From contig CANKJK010000003.1 in the NCBI GenBank assembly GCA_947482665.1, positions 62,001 through 126,000 on the forward strand: 64,000 bases of DNA, read 5' to 3'. Positions within the stretch are counted from its first letter, which is position 1, and every line of letters begins with the position of its first letter. Made by a program: the position numbers and the translations under genes. This DNA comes from Acidobacteriota bacterium. Its GTDB lineage: Bacteria; Acidobacteriota; Vicinamibacteria; Vicinamibacterales; UBA2999. The notes below the pieces were generated by a model that was not told where the DNA came from, did not search any database, and saw only the letters and a list, made by a program, of their open reading frames with translations. Shown here piece by piece: positions 1 to 8,399 of this stretch.

Positions 1-957
1 CACGACGATGCCATCTGGCTCAAGCGCGCCTATCTCTACGGGCGGTTTGACCGTACGATCGCGGCCCTGCACCCGGAGGTGGAGGATGCGCACCCATGGC
101 GCTTCTGGGGACTGATTCACCCTGCCTCGCGCCCGGTCGTGGGTCTCTCGCTGCTGTCGCCAGCTCTCGGCCGCGCGGCCGCACGCACGGCGTTTCATGC
201 CGCGCAGTTCACGGACCGGCTCCGCCTGACGCGCGTGGCCGTGCTGCTGGCCGCCGTCGCCTATGCGCTCGAGTACTTCCGCGGTCTGCGTGAGGAGTGC
301 GGCTCCTTTGGCGCCTTCTGGCGGGACCGGCCGGCCTATCGGAGGAGCCTGTTCGCGGCCGTGGGCGCCATGCGCCACGCCATTCGCGCGGACCACGAAG
401 AGGTACGCGCGCACCGTCTCAAGTATCAGGACGAGCTGGTGCCGGCCTCGCGGCTCCCGGTCGACCTCGTGCGCCGGGTCGGCTTTCAGATGCTGGCGTG
501 GTATCGCCTGATGCGCTGCCTCGACACATGCGGCGTGCCCGTCCTCCCGATGGTCATCTCGCGGTTGATTCGGCACCTCTATGGGGCAGACATCCACTGG
601 CGCACGCAGATTGAACCCGGCGTCTCGGTGGTGCACGGCCAGGGTCTCGTGCTCGGTCGCCACGCCGTGGTCGGCACCGGCTGCATCCTGTTCCAGAACG
701 TCACGCTCGGAGAGTGTTTCGACGCGGTAACCGGCAAGGTCGGCACGCCGCGACTGGGTGCCCACGTCCACGTGGCGCCGGGCGCCACGCTGCTCGGCCC
801 CATCGACGTTGGTGCGCGTTCCAAGATTGGTCCCGGCGCGGTGCTGATGCAGAGCGTGCCTGAGTTCAGCCTCGTGTCCTCACCGGTGGCGACCATCACC
901 TCGCGCCGCTCACCTGCGGCGCTGGCACTCTACGCCTTTGCCAAACGGGCGATCTAG
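1..957 (+). CDS. Glycosyltransferase tail fused to serine O-acetyltransferase-like domain (5' truncated)
   Basis: The frame is open from the first base of the window, so the gene starts upstream; 318 residues are visible. The first ~120 residues (a YGR motif near the edge, then hydrophobic and basic helices) resemble the C-terminal tail of family 2 glycosyltransferases. The last ~130 residues form a left-handed beta-helix of hexapeptide repeats like CysE, with a His-containing turn (VVHGQG) and a TLGE stretch. The likely role is acetylation of a sugar or carrier during exopolysaccharide assembly rather than cysteine synthesis, because the neighbours are a GH44 glycosidase and an ATP-grasp enzyme. 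The glycosyltransferase assignment rests on the tail only; the catalytic part lies outside the window. Confidence 0.7.
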   Translation, partial: HDDAIWLKRAYLYGRFDRTIAALHPEVEDAHPWRFWGLIHPASRPVVGLSLLSPALGRAAARTAFHAAQFTDRLRLTRVAVLLAAVAYALEYFRGLREECGSFGAFWRDRPAYRRSLFAAVGAMRHAIRADHEEVRAHRLKYQDELVPASRLPVDLVRRVGFQMLAWYRLMRCLDTCGVPVLPMVISRLIRHLYGADIHWRTQIEPGVSVVHGQGLVLGRHAVVGTGCILFQNVTLGECFDAVTGKVGTPRLGAHVHVAPGATLLGPIDVGARSKIGPGAVLMQSVPEFSLVSSPVATITSRRSPAALALYAFAKRAI

Positions 958-987
958 CCAGCGCCATCCTTGCCTCTGACCGCCTGT

Positions 988-1022
988 CCGCGGTGTCTCG
1001 GTCTGAGACACCGCGGTGTCTC
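988..1022. repeat. Perfect 12-bp inverted repeat plus a third copy of the arm
   Basis: CCGCGGTGTCTC (988-999) is followed after 5 nt by its exact reverse complement (1005-1016), and the same 12-mer recurs directly at 1011-1022, overlapping the second arm. It lies 30 nt after the preceding stop codon. The hairpin would be strong but has no T-run, so it may be a factor-dependent terminator, an mRNA-stabilising hairpin or an operator with three half-sites. Confidence 0.7.
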
Positions 1023-1111
1023 AGGCGCCGCGGCCGACGTGGCCCTTCTCGAAGGAACGCGCCACGGTGGCCGACAGTGAGCATGGCCCGCGTCTTGCTC
1101 TGACAACCTCT

Positions 1112-2836
1112 ATGCACAGAGAGTTATCGCGCCGGTCGCTGATGCGAGCAGCGTCACCCTCCCGCAAGGGACGCCGAAACAGCAGCATTGTTGCCATAGC
1201 CCTGCTGAGTGCGGGCTGCCTCGCCACCGGCGCACGCGCACAGGACCCGGTGGTCGAGGTCACCGTGGATGTCACAGCCGGGCGGCATGCCATCAGCCCG
1301 CTCATCTACGGAGTCTCGAAGACGAGCGCCGAGAACCTCGCGGCTCTCAATGCCCCGATGACACGGCTCGGAGGGAACTATACGTCCCGCTACAACTGGC
1401 AGGCCAACGCGTACAACCGGGCCGTCGACTGGTTCTTCGAGAGCGTGCCGGAGACCGGCGAGACGCCCGGGGCGAGCGCGGACGCGTTCATCACCGATGC
1501 GCGGAGCGCCGGCGCGCAGCCACTGGTCACGGTGCCGATGCTGGACTGGGTGGCCAGGCTCAGTGATCGGCGCTCACGCCTCGCCAGTTTCTCCGTGGCC
1601 CGGTACGGTGCACAGACCTCCACGGATGCCCAGTGGTTTCCAGACGCGGGCAATGGCGTGCTGAAGGGCGGCGCGCACGTGCAGGGCAACGACCCGGCCG
1701 ACGCGAACACGCGGGCGGGCGTCGGGTTTCAACAGGCCTGGATCCGCCACCTCGTCTCCACCTGGCGCGGTGCCGCCGATGGCGGCGTCCGCTACTACGT
1801 GGCGGATAACGAACCAAGCCTCTGGCACTCCACGCACCGCGACGTGCACCCTGCCGGCGCGACGATGGACGAAGTGGCCTCCAGGCTCATCGAGTATGCC
1901 GAGGGGATCAAGGCGGTCGACCCGGGCGGCAAGGTCGTGGGTCCCGAGGAGTGGGGATGGCTTGGCTTCCTCTACAGCGGGCACGATCAGCAGTTTGCCG
2001 ACCGATGGGGTTGGCGCGCCACGCTGCCGGACCGCACGGGTCATGGCGGGCAGGACTACCTGCCCTGGCTGCTGGACCGGCTCGCGCAACGCGGACGCGC
2101 GACGGGCCGATGGCCCCTCGATGTCGTGAGCGTCCACTACTACCCGGAGGGCGGTGAGCACAGCAACGACACCTCCACCGCGATGCAGCTCAAACGGAAT
2201 CGCTCCACCAGGGCGCTGTGGGATCCGGCCTACGTGGACGAATCGTGGATTGACACGCCGGTACGGCTGATTCCGCGGCTGCGCAGCTGGATCGACGCGC
2301 ACTATGTGCCGGGCACGCCAATCGGCATCACCGAGTACAGCTGGGGCGCCGACGGGCACATCAGCGGCGCCATGGCCCAGGCCGACCTGCTCGGCATCTT
2401 CGGCCGCGAGGGCGTGGGCATGGCAGCCCGCTGGACGGTGCCCGCGGCCGGCTCACCCACCTTCCGCGCCATGCAGATGTACCGGAACTATGACGGGCGC
2501 CGGTCGACCTTCGGTGATGTCAGCGTCCGCGCATCCGGAGCCGACCCCGATACCCTGGCGGTCTTCGCGGCCGAGCGCATGACCGACGGCGCCCTCACGG
2601 TGATGGTGCTCAACAAGTCGCTGAGCGGCGCAGCGCCCGTCCGGCTGACGCTGCCTCACTTTCTCTCCACCGGCACCGCGGAGCGCTGGGAGCTCTCGGC
2701 CAGCGGCGTCATCCGCCGTCTGGAGGATGTCGGGGTTCGCGACGCCCTGTCGGCGCTGCTGCCGCAGCAGAGCATCACTCTATTCGTCCTGCCGTCGGCC
2801 GCATCGGCCGCCACGCAGCCGGGGAGGGTCCAGTGA
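1112..2836 (+). CDS. Secreted glycoside hydrolase family 44 protein
   Basis: This is a retaining beta-glycanase of the GH44 type (endoglucanase/xyloglucanase family). An N-terminal basic and hydrophobic segment ending GARAQ looks like a Sec signal, so the enzyme acts outside the cytoplasm. Family landmarks are visible: the early ISPLIYGV strand, GGNYTSRYNW, the acid/base region ADNEPSLW, the nucleophile region ITEYSWG, and HISGAMAQADLLGIFGREG. A C-terminal beta-sandwich follows. Start chosen at 1112; 1142 is an equally possible ATG, and a GTG at 1016 is unlikely because it falls inside the inverted repeat. The stop overlaps the start of the ATP-grasp gene (GTGA), so the two are co-translated. 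Polysaccharide-locus glycosidases often trim or release the polymer; the substrate here is unknown. Confidence 0.85.
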   Translation: MHRELSRRSLMRAASPSRKGRRNSSIVAIALLSAGCLATGARAQDPVVEVTVDVTAGRHAISPLIYGVSKTSAENLAALNAPMTRLGGNYTSRYNWQANAYNRAVDWFFESVPETGETPGASADAFITDARSAGAQPLVTVPMLDWVARLSDRRSRLASFSVARYGAQTSTDAQWFPDAGNGVLKGGAHVQGNDPADANTRAGVGFQQAWIRHLVSTWRGAADGGVRYYVADNEPSLWHSTHRDVHPAGATMDEVASRLIEYAEGIKAVDPGGKVVGPEEWGWLGFLYSGHDQQFADRWGWRATLPDRTGHGGQDYLPWLLDRLAQRGRATGRWPLDVVSVHYYPEGGEHSNDTSTAMQLKRNRSTRALWDPAYVDESWIDTPVRLIPRLRSWIDAHYVPGTPIGITEYSWGADGHISGAMAQADLLGIFGREGVGMAARWTVPAAGSPTFRAMQMYRNYDGRRSTFGDVSVRASGADPDTLAVFAAERMTDGALTVMVLNKSLSGAAPVRLTLPHFLSTGTAERWELSASGVIRRLEDVGVRDALSALLPQQSITLFVLPSAASAATQPGRVQ

Positions 2837-4122
2837 GCCTCCAGATGCGACCCGAGACGCTGCTCATGCTGGGCGACCACCTCGGCAGCCTGGCCGCCAC
2901 ACGCAACCTCGGACGCAACGGGTTTGACGTGGTCTTCGCAGAACACCGGGGCCTCGTCCCGGGACGCTGGTCCCGCTACGTGACAGAACGGGTCGCGGCA
3001 CCGCCGCCCTCGGACCTCGGCGCCTACGCCGACTGGCTGGTGGCGCAGGGCCGGAGCCGGCCGGGGCGATTCCTCTATGCCGCCAGCGATGACCTCTGCT
3101 GGATTCTGGCCCGTCATCGCGAGCAGCTATCCGCGTGCTTCCGGATGTATCAGCCGACGCTCGCCACGATCTACGCGTTGCTGAACAAGCACCGGCTGGG
3201 TGAAGTGGCCGCCGAGGCGGGCGTGCCGACACCCCCCACGTGGGCACCCACATCTGATGAGGCGTTGGAGGAGGTGGCCCTCACGGCCAGCTATCCGGTG
3301 CTGATCAAGCCGCGGACGCAGATCGGCCTGGCGAGCAAGCAGAAGGGCACGGTCTGCACGAATGGCGCGGATCTGCTGCACGCCTATCGTGAGTTCCGCC
3401 GGGCCAACACGTATCACGCAGAGGTCGAGGCCTACGATGCCGAGGTGACGTGGCCGCTCGTGCAGGCCTTCCTCCCGTCGGCGGCCTCCAACATCCTGAG
3501 CGTGGCTGGCTTCCGGGATGAAGCCGGACACATGGTGCTGCGTGCGTCGCAGAAGGTCTTCCAGCGGCCGCGGCGGATCGGCGTGGGCGTCGGCTTCGAG
3601 GCCCGGCCGGTACCTGAACAGGCTGAGGCGTGGGTCCGCAGCCTCTGCGAGGCCACCGGCTACTTCGGCGTGTTTGAGGTCGAGTTCCTGGTCGACTCGG
3701 ATGGCCGCCTCTTCCTGGCGGACTTCAATCCGCGCTACTACGGCCAGATGGGATTCGAGATCGCACGCGGTCTTGAACTACCGTGGCTCGCCTGGCTGGG
3801 CGCGTGCGGCGACGGCGCCAAGCTCGAAGCGGCGCTGGCGCTCGCGGCCCGCGACATCCGGGAGGAACCCGGCGCCATCAATCGCTTCGCCCATGGCTGG
3901 GTGCTGCGGTTGCTCGTCACGGCCCAGCACGCGACCGGGCGGCTGAGTGGACGGGAGCGCTCATCCTGGCGGCACTGGATGAGCGGGCGGGGCGGGGCGG
4001 TGGCCGACGCCGTGCACGATGCGCAGGACATGCGACCGTTGCTCGTCGATCTCGTCGCCACCTGTGCGATGTTTGCCCGCCACCCGCGGGCCTTTGTCAG
4101 GAACTTCTGTCTGGATGGCTGA
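2833..4122 (+). CDS. ATP-grasp domain protein (carboxylate-amine ligase type)
   Basis: The 429-residue protein has an N-terminal Rossmann-like pre-ATP-grasp half (LLMLGDHLGSLAATRNLGRNG), then an ATP-grasp fold with PVLIKPRTQ (ATP-binding lysine), VQAFLP, and a metal-binding stretch FEVEFLVDSDGRLFLADFNPRYYG containing the conserved Glu and Asn. Such enzymes make an acyl-phosphate and join a carboxylate to an amine. Similar proteins occur in polysaccharide loci, where they may add amino-acid or amide decorations; that role is inferred from the neighbours. The GTG start at 2833 overlaps the previous stop and has a GGGGAGG ribosome-binding site just upstream. The 3' end overlaps the convergent regulator gene by 26 nt. 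Confidence 0.75.
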   Translation: MSLQMRPETLLMLGDHLGSLAATRNLGRNGFDVVFAEHRGLVPGRWSRYVTERVAAPPPSDLGAYADWLVAQGRSRPGRFLYAASDDLCWILARHREQLSACFRMYQPTLATIYALLNKHRLGEVAAEAGVPTPPTWAPTSDEALEEVALTASYPVLIKPRTQIGLASKQKGTVCTNGADLLHAYREFRRANTYHAEVEAYDAEVTWPLVQAFLPSAASNILSVAGFRDEAGHMVLRASQKVFQRPRRIGVGVGFEARPVPEQAEAWVRSLCEATGYFGVFEVEFLVDSDGRLFLADFNPRYYGQMGFEIARGLELPWLAWLGACGDGAKLEAALALAARDIREEPGAINRFAHGWVLRLLVTAQHATGRLSGRERSSWRHWMSGRGGAVADAVHDAQDMRPLLVDLVATCAMFARHPRAFVRNFCLDG

Positions 4123-4921
4123 CCGGGGTCGTGGACGCGAACCGGAGGCACGCGGCCTTCAGGAGTGCCAGCGCCGGTTCGAACTCCACGACGAGACGGT
4201 CGATGAGCGGGGCCGTGTCCATCACGCGGCCCGCCGACGCCTGGACCTCGATCCGGGCGCACAGTGCGGCCATCCCGTCGAGGCCGAGCGTGGCGGCGGC
4301 GCTCTTCAGCGAATGGGCCAGCCGGGCGGCGTCCTTTGAGGCGCCGGCACCGGCCAACCGGGCGGCCTGCAACTGGCTCAGGACGGCAGGTGTCCGATCG
4401 GCGAACAGGTCATACAGGTCGAGCCGGATGTCGCGCCCGTCTTCTCCCACCAGACCATCGAGCTTCGCGAGAGCCGCCTCATTGATCGTCCACGTGGTTG
4501 AAGGGGACGGCTCCGGCGTCAACGCAGGAGGGGCGACCCGTCGATCCAGAATCGAGCGGACGTCGGCAGCCAACGTGGTGGCGTCAAAGGGCTTGGTGAT
4601 GATGCCGGCGGCGCCAAGCGCGCCCAGCCGCGACAGGTCCTCCGAGGTGGCCTTCGCGGTGAGAAAGACCACGGGAATGCCAGCGGTGGACGGATCGCCG
4701 GCCAGCGCCCGCAGGACGTCCGGGCCGTCCATTTCTGGCATCATGACGTCGAGCAGGATGACATCCGGACGGACCGTGGCCACCACCCTCATGGCGGCGG
4801 AGCCCGACGCCGCTTCGACGACGGTGAATGCACCCTGGCGCTGGAGGGCCAGACGCGCCACCAGACGGATGTCGGGTTCGTCCTCCACGAGCAGCACGGT
4901 CAACGGGCCGGGGTCTGGCAC
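4097..4921 (-). CDS. Receiver-Hpt phosphorelay protein
   Basis: The product has 274 residues. An N-terminal receiver domain (VLLVEDEPD acidic pocket, phospho-acceptor Asp58 in LLDVMMPEMDG, switch Lys in TKPFD) is joined by a Pro-rich linker to a C-terminal Hpt domain with His203 in AHSLKSAAATLG. It has no DNA-binding or enzymatic output, so it would pass phosphate on within a phosphorelay. It diverges from the H-NOX / kinase / NtrC-type operon, which lacks an Hpt of its own, so it is a candidate side branch of that system. The GTG at 4921 was chosen because the upstream extension runs into the opposite promoter region and because a -10-like TATTCT ends 6 nt before it. Confidence 0.8.
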   Translation of the reverse strand: MPDPGPLTVLLVEDEPDIRLVARLALQRQGAFTVVEAASGSAAMRVVATVRPDVILLDVMMPEMDGPDVLRALAGDPSTAGIPVVFLTAKATSEDLSRLGALGAAGIITKPFDATTLAADVRSILDRRVAPPALTPEPSPSTTWTINEAALAKLDGLVGEDGRDIRLDLYDLFADRTPAVLSQLQAARLAGAGASKDAARLAHSLKSAAATLGLDGMAALCARIEVQASAGRVMDTAPLIDRLVVEFEPALALLKAACLRFASTTPVSHPDRSS

Positions 4922-4927
4922 ATCGGA

Positions 4928-4933
4928 AGAATA
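4928..4933 (-). promoter_or_regulatory. -10-like element for the receiver-Hpt gene
   Basis: TATTCT on the minus strand ends 6 nt before the GTG at 4921. No Shine-Dalgarno sequence is present, which would fit a leaderless transcript. Confidence 0.35.
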
Positions 4934-4956
4934 GCAAAGCAGACGGGAGCGCCGAG

Positions 4957-5511
4957 ATGTACGGGCTGGTGAATCAGGCAATCGAGGATCTGGTGCGCAC
5001 ACACCACGGCGACCAGGCGTGGGAGGCGATCAAGCGACGCGCCGGCGTCGAGATCGATGCCTTCGTCACCATGGAAGGCTACCCGGACGAAATGTCCTAC
5101 GGGCTCGTCGCGGCCGCGAGCGCCGAGCTCGGCGCGCCAGCAGAGGCGCTGCTTGAGGCCTTCGGCGAGCACTGGACCCTGTTTACCGCCGAGCGCGGGT
5201 ACGGCGCCATGTTCAAGATGGGCGGCAGTTCGTTCAAGGAGTTCATGCTGAACCTGCACAGCCTGCACAGCAAGATCGCCCTGGGCTTTCCCCGCCTCCA
5301 GCCGCCCTCCTTCTGGTGTACAGACGTCACCGATACCTCGCTGCACCTCCACTATCAGTCGGCGCGCCAGGGCTTCACACCCATGCTGGTCGGCCTCGTG
5401 CGTGGGCTGGGCCGCATGTATCAGGTGGACGTGACGATCACGCCGCAGGCAGCCGCCGCAGGTGAGAACGCCGTGCTCTTCGTCACCTTCACCCCGACAC
5501 CGCACGCATGA
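4957..5511 (+). CDS. Stand-alone H-NOX heme nitric-oxide sensor
   Basis: This 184-residue cytosolic heme protein has the H-NOX fold, starting MYGLVNQAIEDLV. The proximal heme ligand is His104 (in NLHSLHSKI), the heme-propionate motif Y-x-S-x-R is Tyr133-Ser135-Arg137, and the conserved distorting proline is Pro117. The position of the distal tyrosine that stabilises O2 in oxygen-binding H-NOX (Tyr140 in the Thermoanaerobacter protein) aligns with Pro142, so the protein is predicted to be an NO sensor that excludes O2. Start at 4957 is supported by an upstream GGGAG and by the family N-terminus. Its stop overlaps the kinase start (ATGA), so H-NOX most likely controls that kinase. Confidence 0.92.
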   Translation: MYGLVNQAIEDLVRTHHGDQAWEAIKRRAGVEIDAFVTMEGYPDEMSYGLVAAASAELGAPAEALLEAFGEHWTLFTAERGYGAMFKMGGSSFKEFMLNLHSLHSKIALGFPRLQPPSFWCTDVTDTSLHLHYQSARQGFTPMLVGLVRGLGRMYQVDVTITPQAAAAGENAVLFVTFTPTPHA

Positions 5512-8399
5512 CCGCCCTCGGATTGACGCCCGACCAACTCTCGGGCGCGTTCCCTTTTCACTTTGTCGCCGGTGCGGACCTCCGCATCGTGCAGGCCGGA
5601 CCGGCATGGGTGCGCGTGGCGCCGGCGACCTGCGTGGGCGCGCGACTGGCCGACGTCTTCCGCCTGCAACGACCCCAGCACCCCCTCACTCCCGAGGCCC
5701 TGCAGCTGCACGTAGGCAGCCTCATGGTGCTCGAGTGCCTCGAGGGCGGATTGCCGCTTCGCGGCCAGTTCATGGCCGCGGGAGAGGGGTCGCTCATCTT
5801 CCTGGGCTCACCGCTCCTGCGGGATCCGTCCGAGTTGGCGCAGTTCAAGCTGTCGCTCACCGACTGGCCGCCTCACGACCCGGTGGGCGACTACCTGTTC
5901 CTGCTCCAAGGCAGGGACGCGGCGCTCGAGAATGCGCGGGATCTCTCCAGCCACTTGGCCCGGCAGCGCGACGAGCTGCGTGCCTCGGTCATCACGCTCG
6001 AAACTTCGGCGCGGGCCCGTGAGAGAGCGGAGCGCCGTGCCGAACAGGTGCTCGACGGCACGCTCGACGCCGTCATCACAATCGACAGCGTGGCCAATGT
6101 CACGTTCTGGAATACCCAGGCGGAACAGGTGTTTGGCTGGACGCGGGCCGAGGCCGTCGGCCAATCTCTCGCACACCTCATCATCCCCGAGCGTCTCCAT
6201 GCCGCCCATGCGGAGGGGATGGGACGGCACCTCAAAACCGGCGAGGCACGCCTGCTGGGTCGTCGTGTGGAAGTGCCGGCGCGGCACCGCACCGGACGGG
6301 AATTCCCCGTGGAGCTGACCATCACGGCGATGGCCGGGGACGATGCCGTGGGCTTCAGCGCCTTCGTGCGGGATGTCACGATCGAGCGCCGGAACGAGCA
6401 CCTGCTCCGCTCGCAGCACGACGTGGCCCGCATCCTCACGTCGGCACAGCAGTTATCGGCGGCTGCGCCCGCGATTCTTGAATCGGTCTGCAGCCAGCTT
6501 GGCTGGGCTGCGGGCGCCATCTGGCTGAAGGATCGGCGGTCGGTCTCACGACCCGGGCAGGGCACCGGTCCGGCCACCTTGCGCTGCCTCGCCGCCTGGG
6601 CGGATGCCGCGCTGACGGCCACTCCATTCATGGCCGAGACCCGCACGATGTCCATGGAGGAGGGCACCGGACTTCCCGGCGCCACCGATATGGAACAGGC
6701 CGCGACGGTCATCGACGTGGCGCAGTGTGACCATGCGTTCCCACGCCATGCTCTCGCCCTTCAGGCTGGCATCCGCTGGGCCGTCTCACTGCCGCTGTCG
6801 GTGGAAGAGGAGTCATTAGGCACACTCGAGTTCTTCTCGCTGGAGACAGCGCGGCCGGTGGCCGAGGTCGTTGAAGGCCTGGTCAGCATCACGCGGCAGA
6901 TCGGCCAGTTCATTCTGCGAGAGCGCTCGGAGCGCCGCCTGGTGGCCGAGCGGCAGCGGCTGACTCTCGCCCTTGAGGGGGGCGCGCTGGGCACCTGGGA
7001 GTTCTTCCCGGCTTCGGGCGATGGCACGATCGACGAACGCTGCCTGGCGATGCTCGGGTACCAGTCCGGCGAATTCGAGACCACGCTGCGGCACTGGGCG
7101 ATGTCTCTCCACCCCCACGACCTGCCGGTCTTCCAGGTGGCGTTCGACCGGCATCTCTCGGGAGAAATCGGCGCGGTGGAAGTCGAGGGGCGCGTCCGGC
7201 ACAAGGACGGGCACTGGGTGTGGGTGCTCGATCGGGGCCGGGTGATCGAACAGGACGCGGACGGAAAGCCCATCCGGGTTTCCGGAACGCTGCTGGACAT
7301 CAGCGCGAGGAAGCGCGCCGAGAGTGCGCAGCGGCAGAATGACCTGCGTGTGCGCGCCATGATGGACAATCTGCTGGAGGGCTTGTTCATCCTTGACGGC
7401 CAGCAACGGATCCTTCAGGTGAACCGGGCGTTCGCGCGAAAGTTCGGGTACGACAGCAAGGAACTTCCCGGCTGCTCTATCGGAGACATGCTGCCCGACG
7501 CCCTGTCCACCGACGGACACGCTCTGGCGGCTTCCTACCAGCGGTCGATGGGCCAGGTACTTCAACGGAACGGGCGAAGAGCCGACGGCGCGATCTTCCC
7601 CGTTGAACTCTGTCTCTACGAGATCGAAACGTCGGATGGCCGCCTCGTGGCCGGACACGTCCGGGATCTCTCCCCGCTGCAGGAGGCAGAGCGTCTCAAG
7701 AAGCAGTTCGTCGCCTCGGTCAGCCACGAATTGCGCACGCCGCTGACGGCCATCCGGGGCGCGCTCGGTCTGCTGTCGAGCGGCGCCGTTGGCGTCCTCC
7801 CACCGGAGTCCAGCGAGGTGCTCGATGTGGCCGAGCGCAACGTCGGCCGGCTGAGTGCGATCATCGGCGACATCCTCGATTTCGAGCGGATTCAGAGCGG
7901 CCTGTTTTCCATTGCTCCCGCGGATATCCCGCTATCGTCCGTCGTCCAGGGCGCACTGGACGTCGTCGGCACGCTGGCCCGCGAAGCCGATGTCCGTATA
8001 GCCGCAACGCCGTCCGACCTTCGCGTGCGCGCCGACGAGGCCAGGCTGACACAGGTGCTGGTGAACCTCCTGAGCAACGCGGTGAAGTTCTCGCCGGCAG
8101 GCTCGGAGGTCAGCCTCACCGCCAGCCGCCAGCAGGACTGGGTGGAAGTGCGCGTGAGCGACCGGGGCCGTGGCGTGCCGGAGGCGCTCCGCTCGATCAT
8201 CTTCGAGCCATTCAGGCAGGCCGAGCAATCGGACGCCCGCCGGCACCGCGGCGCGGGCCTGGGGCTGGCCATTTGCCGCGCTATCGTGCAGCAGCATGGC
8301 GGTACGATCGGCGTCACGCCACGTCCTGGCGGCGGCGCCACGTTCTGGTTCACCATGCCGGCAGCCGGCATCGCCACCGACATGAAGGAGATACTATGA
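5508..8399 (+). CDS. HNOBA-PAS-GAF-PAS-PAS sensor histidine kinase
   Basis: The 963-residue protein has no membrane segment. Residues ~1-150 match the HNOBA domain (GAFPFHFVAG, a D-L-R-I-V-Q strand, RGQFMAAGEGSLIFLGSP), the domain that accompanies H-NOX in soluble guanylate cyclase. A short helix follows, then PAS (~180-290), GAF (~300-480), two more PAS domains (~484-600 and ~604-727), a HisKA domain with phospho-acceptor His740 (SHELRTPL), and a HATPase with an N box (NLLSNAVKFS) and G boxes (DRGRGV, GAGLGLAI). The gene overlaps both H-NOX (ATGA) and the NtrC-type regulator (ATGA). The likely sequence is NO binding to H-NOX, altered contact with HNOBA, and changed kinase activity toward the receiver proteins encoded alongside. 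Confidence 0.92.
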   Translation: MTALGLTPDQLSGAFPFHFVAGADLRIVQAGPAWVRVAPATCVGARLADVFRLQRPQHPLTPEALQLHVGSLMVLECLEGGLPLRGQFMAAGEGSLIFLGSPLLRDPSELAQFKLSLTDWPPHDPVGDYLFLLQGRDAALENARDLSSHLARQRDELRASVITLETSARARERAERRAEQVLDGTLDAVITIDSVANVTFWNTQAEQVFGWTRAEAVGQSLAHLIIPERLHAAHAEGMGRHLKTGEARLLGRRVEVPARHRTGREFPVELTITAMAGDDAVGFSAFVRDVTIERRNEHLLRSQHDVARILTSAQQLSAAAPAILESVCSQLGWAAGAIWLKDRRSVSRPGQGTGPATLRCLAAWADAALTATPFMAETRTMSMEEGTGLPGATDMEQAATVIDVAQCDHAFPRHALALQAGIRWAVSLPLSVEEESLGTLEFFSLETARPVAEVVEGLVSITRQIGQFILRERSERRLVAERQRLTLALEGGALGTWEFFPASGDGTIDERCLAMLGYQSGEFETTLRHWAMSLHPHDLPVFQVAFDRHLSGEIGAVEVEGRVRHKDGHWVWVLDRGRVIEQDADGKPIRVSGTLLDISARKRAESAQRQNDLRVRAMMDNLLEGLFILDGQQRILQVNRAFARKFGYDSKELPGCSIGDMLPDALSTDGHALAASYQRSMGQVLQRNGRRADGAIFPVELCLYEIETSDGRLVAGHVRDLSPLQEAERLKKQFVASVSHELRTPLTAIRGALGLLSSGAVGVLPPESSEVLDVAERNVGRLSAIIGDILDFERIQSGLFSIAPADIPLSSVVQGALDVVGTLAREADVRIAATPSDLRVRADEARLTQVLVNLLSNAVKFSPAGSEVSLTASRQQDWVEVRVSDRGRGVPEALRSIIFEPFRQAEQSDARRHRGAGLGLAICRAIVQQHGGTIGVTPRPGGGATFWFTMPAAGIATDMKEIL

